A stretch of DNA of 32,735 nucleotides from NCBI RefSeq assembly GCF_004614195.1, contig NZ_SPUM01000067.1, positions 1 through 32,735 of the forward strand. The letters run 5' to 3'. The notes beneath the pieces are model-generated. The model ran no database searches, was not told the origin of the DNA, and saw only the letters and a list, made by a program, of their open reading frames with translations. Positions 26,805 to 32,735 of this stretch are shown here, piece after piece (position 1 is the first letter of the stretch; the number at the start of each line of letters is the position of its first letter). The DNA comes from Massilia horti. GTDB taxonomy: Bacteria > Pseudomonadota > Gammaproteobacteria > Burkholderiales > Burkholderiaceae_D. Both the position numbers and the translations under genes were made by a program.

Positions 26805-27733
26805 TGGGGCACCAGGCCGAAGCCAACGCACGCGTACCGCTGCCGATAAGGAACGGCGTCTCGCCCAGCTACCTGTGGATCACCGAGACTCTGGCCGGCG
26901 GCATGCTGCGCTTCTTGAACGCTCGCTTCCCTGACATCGCCGGTCCATCGTGGCTTGACCGGATGGCGCGCGGTGAAGTGGTGGACGCGCAGGGCACGCC
27001 GCTCGCCCCCGACAGCCACGTACGCAGCGGCATGCGCATCTGGTACTACCGCGAGCTGATTGACGAGACCCCGATCCCGTTCAAGGAACAAATCCTGTTC
27101 CAGGACGAGCACCTGCTGGTCGTCGACAAGCCGCACTTCCTGCCGATGATCCCGACCGGGCGCTTTTTGCACGAGACGCTGCTGGTGCGGCTCAAGCACA
27201 AGCTGGCGCTGCCGCACCTGACGCCGATCCACCGGCTCGACCGCGAAACCGCCGGCGTTGTCATCTTCTCGCACAACCTGGACACGCGCGGCAGATACCA
27301 GTCGATGTTCCAGAAGCGCGTGGTGCGCAAGGTGTACGAGGCGTTAGCAAGCCCGATTCCGGAACGCGAATGCCCCTTCACCTACCGGAGCCGTATGGTC
27401 GACGGCGACAAGTTCTTTGTGATGAAGGAAGAGGAGGGCGAGCCGAATTCCGAGACCCTGGTCGAGCAGATCGAAAGGCGCGGCGACCTGGTTCGCTATC
27501 GGCTGCACCCGCACACCGGGCGCAAGCATCAGCTACGCCTGCACATGGCTTCGCTCGGCGCGCCGATCCTCAATGACGCCTTTTATCCGGTCGCTCTGCC
27601 GTGCAAGGGCGACGACTTTTCGGCGCCGTTGCAGCTGCTGGCGCGCACGATCAGCTTCGAGGATCCGCTGACAGGCCAGGAGCGCAGCTTCACCAGCGAG
27701 CGCGAGCTGGCCTGGCCGGATCAGAGCGCGTAA
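26804..27733 (+). CDS. RluA-family pseudouridine synthase
   Basis: A 309-residue RNA pseudouridine synthase of the RluA group. The active-site motif is PIHRLDRETAGVVIFS, with the catalytic Asp. Other parts are LVVDKPHFLPMIPTGRF (fold motif), KVYEALASPIPERECPF and LHPHTGRKHQLRLHM, the conserved last block. The RNA target, rRNA or tRNA, cannot be told. The start at 26804 overlaps the M48 protease stop (TGATG), showing coupling. The last 13 bp overlap the 3' end of the exodeoxyribonuclease III gene on the other strand. Confidence 0.88.
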   Translation: MGHQAEANARVPLPIRNGVSPSYLWITETLAGGMLRFLNARFPDIAGPSWLDRMARGEVVDAQGTPLAPDSHVRSGMRIWYYRELIDETPIPFKEQILFQDEHLLVVDKPHFLPMIPTGRFLHETLLVRLKHKLALPHLTPIHRLDRETAGVVIFSHNLDTRGRYQSMFQKRVVRKVYEALASPIPERECPFTYRSRMVDGDKFFVMKEEEGEPNSETLVEQIERRGDLVRYRLHPHTGRKHQLRLHMASLGAPILNDAFYPVALPCKGDDFSAPLQLLARTISFEDPLTGQERSFTSERELAWPDQSA

Positions 27734-28491
27734 TCGATGATCAAGGGCGCGTGGTCGGAGAAGCGCTCTTCCTTGTAAATCGAGACCGCGTGCGCCTTGG
27801 CGGCGATGCCGGGGGTGGCGACGTGATAGTCGATACGCCACCCGACGTTCTTGGCCCACGCCTGGCCGCGGTTGCTCCACCAGGTGTACTGCTCGGGGCG
27901 CTGATCGATCCCGCGATGCACGTCCACCAGGCCCAGCTCGTCGAAGACGCGCGTCATCCACTCGCGCTCCTCCGGCAGGAAGCCCGAATTCTTCTGGTTG
28001 CTCTTCCAGTTCTTCAGGTCGATTTCCTTGTGCGCGATATTCCAGTCACCGCAGATCACCACTTCGCGGCCCTCGGCCTTCAGCTGCTGCAGGTGCGGCA
28101 GGAACACGTCCATGAAGCGGAACTTGGCCTCCTGGCGTTCCGGCGAAGACGAGCCTGACGGGCAATACACCGAAATCACGGTCAGGTTGCCGACATCGCA
28201 GCGGGTGTAGCGACCTTCGGCATCGAACTCGGCGCTGCCGAAGCCGATGCGCGCGGCGTCCGGCTTGATGCGCGAGTAGACCCCGGTACCGGAATAACCC
28301 TTCTTTTCGGCATAGTGGAAATGGCCATGGTAGCCGTGCGGCGCGAGGAACTCCTCGGTCATGTCGGCCTCCTGGGCCTTCAATTCCTGCACGCAGACGA
28401 AATCGGCATCCTGCGTGGCCATCCAGTTGAAGAAACCTTTTTTGTGTGCCGAACGGATGCCGTTCAGGTTCGCGGAAATAATTCTTGGCAT
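27721..28491 (-). CDS. xth: Exodeoxyribonuclease III (AP endonuclease)
   Basis: A 256-residue ExoIII/Xth-type nuclease. It cuts DNA at abasic sites and has 3'-exonuclease activity in base-excision repair. The N-terminus MPRIISANLNGIRSAHKKGF and CVQELKAQEADM (metal-binding Glu) are standard. The catalytic block is VVICGDWNIAHKEIDLKNWK. The final motif FSDHAPLIIDY carries the catalytic Asp-His pair. The gene diverges from pyrE; the 89-bp gap between starts should hold both promoters. Its 3' end overlaps the pseudouridine synthase gene by 13 bp. Confidence 0.95.
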   Translation of the reverse strand: MPRIISANLNGIRSAHKKGFFNWMATQDADFVCVQELKAQEADMTEEFLAPHGYHGHFHYAEKKGYSGTGVYSRIKPDAARIGFGSAEFDAEGRYTRCDVGNLTVISVYCPSGSSSPERQEAKFRFMDVFLPHLQQLKAEGREVVICGDWNIAHKEIDLKNWKSNQKNSGFLPEEREWMTRVFDELGLVDVHRGIDQRPEQYTWWSNRGQAWAKNVGWRIDYHVATPGIAAKAHAVSIYKEERFSDHAPLIIDYAL

Positions 28492-28580
28492 TCGATAGGT
28501 GAAGGAAAGCAGGGCAGTGCGAATGACGCGGATTGGGCCTGCGGATTAAAATACAGCCAGATTTTTACTTTGGGGTCATC

Positions 28581-29243
28581 GTGCAAAATTTGCGTCAACA
28601 GTTTATCGCGTTTTCAGTCTCGGCGGGAGTGCTGAAATTCGGCGAGTTCACCACCAAGGCGGGACGCCAGTCGCCGTATTTCTTCAACGCGGGCCTGTTC
28701 CACGACGGCGCGACCCTCGGCCAGCTGGCGCAGTTCTACGCGCAGACGCTGCTCGACTCGGGCATCGAATTCGACATGCTGTTCGGCCCGGCCTACAAGG
28801 GCATCACGCTGGCATCGAGCACCGCGGTGGCGCTGGCCGCCAAGGGCCGCAACACCTCGTACGCCTACAACCGGAAGGAAGCCAAGGACCACGGCGAAGG
28901 CGGCACCATCGTCGGCGCGCGGCTACAGGGAAAAGTGGTGATCGTCGACGACGTGATCTCGGCCGGCACCTCGGTGCGCGAATCGGTGGACATGATCCGG
29001 GCCGCGGGAGCGGAACCGGCCGCGGTGCTGATCGCGCTCGACCGGATGGAACGCTCGGGCAAGGACGGCGCGCTGTCGGCGAATTCGGCGGTGCAGGAAG
29101 TGTCGAAGGAGTTCGGCATCCCGGTCATCTCGATTGCCAATCTCGATGACCTGTTTGGCTACTTGTCGAGCAAGGCGGGCGATCCGGCGCTGGCGCAGTT
29201 CAAGGACAAGGTGGCGGCGTACCGTACTTGCTACGGCGTCTGA
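28581..29243 (+). CDS. pyrE: Orotate phosphoribosyltransferase
   Basis: A 220-residue OPRT that makes orotidine monophosphate from orotate and PRPP in pyrimidine synthesis. The N-terminus NLRQQFIAFSVSAGVLKFGE, the block TKAGRQSPYFFNAGLF, and the PRPP site VVIVDDVISAGTSVRES are clear. I chose a GTG start at 28581 because family similarity begins there, and GGGGT lies five bases upstream. TAAAAT at 28547-28552 may be the -10 box, with a weak ATGACG -35. Confidence 0.94.
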   Translation: MQNLRQQFIAFSVSAGVLKFGEFTTKAGRQSPYFFNAGLFHDGATLGQLAQFYAQTLLDSGIEFDMLFGPAYKGITLASSTAVALAAKGRNTSYAYNRKEAKDHGEGGTIVGARLQGKVVIVDDVISAGTSVRESVDMIRAAGAEPAAVLIALDRMERSGKDGALSANSAVQEVSKEFGIPVISIANLDDLFGYLSSKAGDPALAQFKDKVAAYRTCYGV

Positions 29244-29316
29244 AGCAGCGCGTTCCGGTTGCGCCAGCTCCTGTCCTCCGGCTCCCACGGTAGTATTATT
29301 TTCGGTCGGAGGCACC

Positions 29317-29532
29317 ATGAAAAGCTACATCAGCCGCAATCCCGAGATCATGAGCGGTGTGCCGTGCTTTGTCGGCACGCGCGTACCTGTTCAAAATCTT
29401 TTTGATTATCTCGAGTCCTCGTTCCCGTTGGGCGAATTTCTGAAGCAGTTCCCGACGGTATCCGAGGAGGCCGCTGTCGGGGTGCTTGAGGAGGCGAAGC
29501 ACAGCCTATTGAAGGATGAGACTCCTGCTTGA
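29317..29532 (+). CDS. DUF433 protein, antitoxin-like
   Basis: A 71-residue DUF433 protein. The pattern NPEIMSGVPCFVGTRVPVQNL and the helical part EFLKQFPTVSEEAAVGVLEE are typical. DUF433 proteins are short DNA-binding-like proteins that often act as antitoxins to a PIN-like partner. The ATG at 29317 has GGAGG five bases upstream. The last 17 bp overlap the following DUF5615 gene, which fits a coupled toxin-antitoxin pair. The antitoxin role is inferred from family and neighbour. Confidence 0.85.
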   Translation: MKSYISRNPEIMSGVPCFVGTRVPVQNLFDYLESSFPLGEFLKQFPTVSEEAAVGVLEEAKHSLLKDETPA

Positions 29533-29839
29533 CGAGTCAGTACCGGTTGGACTTCGCGACCATTTGCCTGCGCATCAGGTGCCCAGCGTTATGGAAATGG
29601 GATGGGCTGGCTCGCAAAACGGCCTTCTCTTGTTGCGCGCTGCCAGCTGTTTCGACGTTTTGATCACCACAGACAAAAATATCCAGTATCAGCAGAACCT
29701 GTCCCGTTTGCCCGTTTCGGTGTTGGTCCTTTCGGCGCATTCGAATACCTTGCCTGCATTGATGCCTCTTGTACCAAACCTTGAGGCGACATTGCTCGGA
29801 TTGCCACCGCGCTCATTTGCAGTCGTCACAGCCAAATAG
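29516..29839 (+). CDS. DUF5615 PIN-like protein, putative toxin
   Basis: A 107-residue DUF5615 protein with a PIN-like nuclease fold. The acidic residue in MRLLLDESVPVGL and the block FDVLITTDKNIQYQQNL carry the conserved aspartates expected to bind metal. The pair with DUF433 resembles VapBC-type systems. RNA cleavage is likely for PIN folds but not proven for this family. It overlaps the DUF433 gene by 17 bp. A small gene-tail remnant and REP-like repeats follow downstream, a setting typical of accessory DNA. Confidence 0.82.
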   Translation: MRLLLDESVPVGLRDHLPAHQVPSVMEMGWAGSQNGLLLLRAASCFDVLITTDKNIQYQQNLSRLPVSVLVLSAHSNTLPALMPLVPNLEATLLGLPPRSFAVVTAK

Positions 29840-29888
29840 AAGAGGGGCAAGGCCGGGCCTGTTCCGGACGGCGGTCCGCTGGTTTCAC

Positions 29889-30012
29889 TCAATCGGACGT
29901 GGATTGCGCCGCGTCGTTCTGGTCCTGGTCGGCGAAGGCCGGGCTGCCGGCGACCAGGTCGCAGTAGAAGTTGTCGCGGGCGTCGGTGCCCATCCGGCGC
30001 TCGCCGCGTGAC
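29889..30012 (-). pseudogene. 3' remnant of an unrecognised gene
   Basis: The minus strand holds a coding-like tail: GERRMGTDARDNFYCDLVAG, followed by SPAFADQDQND and a short Ser/Ala-rich end, with the stop at 29889-29891. The composition and third-position GC look like real coding sequence. The family is not recognised. Upstream it runs into the first REP-like palindrome at 30017, where the coding pattern ends. The gene was probably cut there by repeat insertion or recombination. Confidence 0.5.
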
Positions 30013-30016
30013 AAAT

Positions 30017-30077
30017 AGGGTCAGAGTCAAATTTCCCGGCAACTTCGAAAAATTTTCGGTTATTCGACTCCGACCCC
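30017..30077. repeat. REP-like palindrome, unit 1
   Basis: A 61-bp imperfect palindrome runs from GGGTCAGAGTCAAATT to TTATTCGACTCCGACCCC. Near-identical arms occur in unit 2 at 30111-30173. Palindromes with a GGGGTCAGAGTCGAATT-type arm are often repeated in beta- and gamma-proteobacterial genomes, sometimes near REP-associated (Y1) transposases. No such transposase gene is in this window. Confidence 0.7.
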
Positions 30078-30110
30078 GGTTATATCGCGGGACTGACGTT
30101 GCCAAACAAA

Positions 30111-30173
30111 TGGGGTCAGCGTCGAATTGTTCGGAAATTTAACAAAGTTCCGATTAATTCGACTCTGACCCCA
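30111..30173. repeat. REP-like palindrome, unit 2
   Basis: A 63-bp palindrome runs from TGGGGTCAGCGTCGAATT to AATTCGACTCTGACCCCA. It contains an inner TCGGAA / TTCCGA pair. It is in tandem with unit 1, 94 bp start to start, and lies just after the gatB terminator. Confidence 0.75.
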
Positions 30174-30183
30174 TTTTGAGGGC

Positions 30184-30213
30184 AATAAAAAACCGGGGAC
30201 GTGCCCCGGTTCT
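30184..30213 (-). terminator. Rho-independent terminator of gatB
   Basis: Read on the minus strand, an 8-bp stem (AACCGGGG with CCCCGGTT) is followed by TTTTTATTG. It begins about 18 bp after the gatB stop and would end the gatA-gatB transcript. Confidence 0.85.
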
Positions 30214-30230
30214 TGTCGGGTCCTGCCAGC

Positions 30231-31691
30231 TTAGCCGGCCAGCTTCTTCTTCAGCAGTTCCGTCACCTGCGCCGGGTTGGCCTTGCCCTTCGACGCTTTC
30301 ATGGTCTGGCCGATCAGCGCGTTGATCGCGGCTTCCTTGCCCGCGCGGTACTGCTCGACCGACTTGGCGTTGTTGGCCAGGACTTCGTCGACGATCGCTT
30401 CCAGCGCGCCTGTATCCGAAATCTGCTTCAGGCCCTTCTGCTCGATTACGATGTCGGCCAGGTTTTCGTCAGCCGACTTGGCTTCCCACATTGCCGCGAA
30501 CACTTCCTTGCCCGCCTTGTTGGAAATGGTGCCGTCGGCGATGCGCTTCAGAAGCAGCGCCAGCTGCGACGCCTCCACCGGCGCTTCGTTGATCGAGACG
30601 CCTTCGCGGTTCAGGGTCGACGAGACGTCGCCCATCATCCAGTTGGCCGCCGCCTTGGCGTTCTCCTTGCCGGCCTTGGCCACCACCGCTTCGTAGTAGG
30701 TCGCCATCTCCTGGGAGCCAGTCAACACAGTGGCGTCGTACTCGGGCAGGCCGTAGTCTTTGACAAAGCGCGCGCGCATCGCGGCCGGCAGTTCCGGCAT
30801 GTCGGACTTGACGCGCTCGATCCATTCTTCCGAGATCATCAAAGGCGGCAGGTCCGGGTCCGGGAAGTAGCGGTAGTCTTGCGCATCTTCCTTGGTGCGC
30901 ATCGCGCGCGTTTCCTTGCGGTCGGGGTCCCACAGGCGCGTCGCCTGCACCACCTTGCCGCCGTCTTCGATCAGCTCGATCTGGCGCCGCACTTCGTAGT
31001 GGATCGCTTCTTCCATGAAGCGGAACGAGTTCAGGTTCTTGATCTCGCAGCGGGTGCCGAATTCCTTTTGACCGAGCGGACGCACCGAGACGTTGACGTC
31101 GCAGCGGAACGAGCCTTCCTGCATGTTGCCGTCGCAGATGCCGAGCCAGACCACCAGCGCGTGCAGCGCCTTGGCGTAGGCCACCGCTTCGGCGGCGCCG
31201 CGCATCTCCGGCTCGGACACGATCTCGAGCAGCGGCGTGCCGGCCCGGTTCAGGTCGATGCCGGTCATGCCGGCGTAGTCTTCGTGCAGTGACTTGCCTG
31301 CGTCTTCCTCGAGGTGGGCGCGGGTCAGGTTGACGGTCTTGGACTCGATCTTGCCGTCCTTCTCGTACATGAAGGACAGCTGCCCGCCCTGGACCACGGG
31401 GTCCTCGAACTGGCTGATCTGGTAGCCCTTCGGCAGGTCCGGGTAGAAGTAGTTCTTGCGCGCGAAGACCGATTGCGGCGCGATCTTCGCGCCCACTGCC
31501 AGGCCAAAGCGGATCGCGCGCTCGACCGCGCCCTTGTTCATTACGGGCAGCACGCCCGGCAGCGCCAGGTCGACCGGGCTGGCCTGGGTGTTCGGCTCGG
31601 CGCCGAACTGGATCGAGCTGCCGCTGAAGATTTTGGAGTTGGTCGTGAGCTGGACGTGGTTCTCAAGACCGATGACGACTTCCCATTGCAT
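30231..31691 (-). CDS. gatB: Asp-tRNA(Asn)/Glu-tRNA(Gln) amidotransferase subunit B
   Basis: A 486-residue GatB. With GatA and GatC it converts mischarged Glu-tRNA(Gln) or Asp-tRNA(Asn) to the right aminoacyl-tRNA. The N-terminus [20 protein letters not shown], the block [18 protein letters not shown], and [19 protein letters not shown] (split here) are signatures. The C-terminal YqeY-like domain binds tRNA and ends with an Ala/Lys-rich tail. It begins 27 bp after the gatA stop. gatC, if present, is upstream and outside the window. Confidence 0.95.
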   Translation of the reverse strand: MQWEVVIGLENHVQLTTNSKIFSGSSIQFGAEPNTQASPVDLALPGVLPVMNKGAVERAIRFGLAVGAKIAPQSVFARKNYFYPDLPKGYQISQFEDPVVQGGQLSFMYEKDGKIESKTVNLTRAHLEEDAGKSLHEDYAGMTGIDLNRAGTPLLEIVSEPEMRGAAEAVAYAKALHALVVWLGICDGNMQEGSFRCDVNVSVRPLGQKEFGTRCEIKNLNSFRFMEEAIHYEVRRQIELIEDGGKVVQATRLWDPDRKETRAMRTKEDAQDYRYFPDPDLPPLMISEEWIERVKSDMPELPAAMRARFVKDYGLPEYDATVLTGSQEMATYYEAVVAKAGKENAKAAANWMMGDVSSTLNREGVSINEAPVEASQLALLLKRIADGTISNKAGKEVFAAMWEAKSADENLADIVIEQKGLKQISDTGALEAIVDEVLANNAKSVEQYRAGKEAAINALIGQTMKASKGKANPAQVTELLKKKLAG

Positions 31692-31718
31692 AGTGTTCTC
31701 TCTTTTCTGGTCCGCTCG

Positions 31719-32735
31719 TTATACGCCTTCGGGAGCGCGCTTGTGCCAGTCGGTCGCTTGCTGGTACTGGTGGGCGACGTTCAGCAGCTTGGCTTCGCTG
31801 AAGTAGTTGCCGATGATTTGCAGGCCGACCGGGCGCTTGCTGTTCTTGTCGCCCTGGCCGAAGCCGGCCGGAATCGACATGCCGGGCAGCCCGGCCAGGC
31901 TGGTCGACAGCGTGAAGATGTCGGCCAGGTAGTTGGCGACGGGGTCGTCGGCCTTGGCGCCGAGGTCCCAGGCCACGGTCGGGGCCACCGGCCCCATGAT
32001 CACGTCGCAGTGGTCGCGGAAGGCGGCCTGGAAGTCGTCGGCGATCAGGCGCCGGATCTTTTGCGCTTGGACGTAGTACGCGTCGTAGTAGCCGTGGCAC
32101 AGCACGTAGGTGCCGACCATGATGCGGCGCTGGACTTCGCGCCCGAAGCCCTGGGCGCGCGTTTTCCGGTACATGTCTTGCAGGTCCTTGTACTCTGGCG
32201 CGCGGTAGCCGTAGCGCACGCCGTCAAAGCGCGACAGGTTGGACGACGCTTCAGCCGGGGCGATGATGTAGTAGGTCGGGATCGACAGCGCGGTCTTGGG
32301 CAGCGAGATCTCGACCAGGCTCGCGCCCAGTTCGACAAACTTGTCCAGCGCGGCGCGCACTGCCTGTTCGACGTCCGCAGCCAGGCCTTCGCCGAAGTAT
32401 TCCTTCGGCACGCCGATGCGCAGGCCCGCGAGCGGCCGGTTCAGCTCGCGCGCGAAGTCCTCGCGCACGTTGCCCTGTTCGGCGGTCAGGCTGGTCGAGT
32501 CGCGGCCGTCGAAGCCGACCATTTCATTCAGCAGCAGCGCGCAGTCCTCGGCGGTCTGCGCCATCGGGCCGCCCTGGTCGAGCGACGAGGCGAATGCGAT
32601 CATGCCATAGCGCGACACGCGGCCGTAGGTCGGCTTGATGCCGGTGATGCCGCAGAACGCAGCCGGCTGGCGGATCGAGCCGCCGGTGTCGGTGCCGGTC
32701 GCGGCCGGCGCCAGGCGCGCGGCCACCGCGGCCGC
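31719..32735 (-). CDS. gatA: Amidotransferase subunit A (5' end outside window)
   Basis: The last 338 or so residues of GatA, the amidase subunit that frees ammonia from glutamine for the GatB site. The amidase signature is visible as [16 protein letters not shown], containing the nucleophile-type serine. The catalytic lysine lies in the missing part. Other blocks are [12 protein letters not shown], and [20 protein letters not shown] with [17 protein letters not shown], typical of the C-terminus. The gene continues beyond the end of the window. Confidence 0.93.
   Translation of the reverse strand, partial: AAAVAARLAPAATGTDTGGSIRQPAAFCGITGIKPTYGRVSRYGMIAFASSLDQGGPMAQTAEDCALLLNEMVGFDGRDSTSLTAEQGNVREDFARELNRPLAGLRIGVPKEYFGEGLAADVEQAVRAALDKFVELGASLVEISLPKTALSIPTYYIIAPAEASSNLSRFDGVRYGYRAPEYKDLQDMYRKTRAQGFGREVQRRIMVGTYVLCHGYYDAYYVQAQKIRRLIADDFQAAFRDHCDVIMGPVAPTVAWDLGAKADDPVANYLADIFTLSTSLAGLPGMSIPAGFGQGDKNSKRPVGLQIIGNYFSEAKLLNVAHQYQQATDWHKRAPEGV

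Overview
The window looks like a chromosomal segment of a beta-proteobacterium, most likely Burkholderiales and probably Oxalobacteraceae (Massilia/Duganella/Janthinobacterium-like). This is inferred from the gene content and order: P-II/amtB, gshA, gshB, a truncated PTS with a mannose-type EIIA, HPr and EI, metX-metW, a DUF1840 protein, UbiK and a B12-dependent ribonucleotide reductase. It is also inferred from the high-GC coding style. No database search was possible.

Layout. Positions 1-330 hold the 3' end of an rRNA operon (23S tail, 5S, terminator). Positions 330-4070 are a scarred accessory zone. It contains a 24-bp tandem repeat, the 3' tail of a LysR gene, an intact OafA-type acyltransferase with SGNH domain, an inverted repeat, and the decayed 3' end of a TonB-dependent receptor with its terminator. 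Positions 4070-9280 (minus strand) carry DUF1840, an ABC-2 exporter pair, a lipoprotein, the ComM/YifB ATPase and a small unknown protein. Positions 9475-12741 hold nsrR facing nrdJ and ubiK. Positions 12763-14935 form a nitrogen-control locus: an NtrC-like operator, a sigma-54 promoter, then glnK-amtB.

Positions 14901-18196 (minus strand) are a type VI secretion cargo module with a DUF4123 chaperone, a DUF3304 immunity protein and a Tle1/DUF2235 phospholipase. It sits between amtB and gshA, against the direction of its neighbours. Positions 18542-25825 (plus strand) run gshA, then a minus-strand DUF2628-like gene, gshB, PTS EIIA, HPr, EI, metX and metW. Positions 25911-29243 carry an M48 protease, an RluA-type pseudouridine synthase, exodeoxyribonuclease III (minus) and pyrE. 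Positions 29317-29839 encode a DUF433/DUF5615 toxin-antitoxin-like pair. Positions 29889-30173 hold a truncated gene tail abutting two REP-like palindromes. The window ends in gatB and the 3' part of gatA (minus strand).

Functional themes are nitrogen sensing (NtrC/sigma-54 to GlnK/AmtB), thiol chemistry (GshA/GshB, MetX/MetW), regulatory PTS signalling without a sugar permease, interbacterial competition, and housekeeping (GatAB, PyrE, ExoIII). The most noteworthy items are the effector module whose effector gene ends inside amtB, the well-formed sigma-54/NtrC control region, and three separate scars of gene decay and repeat insertion.
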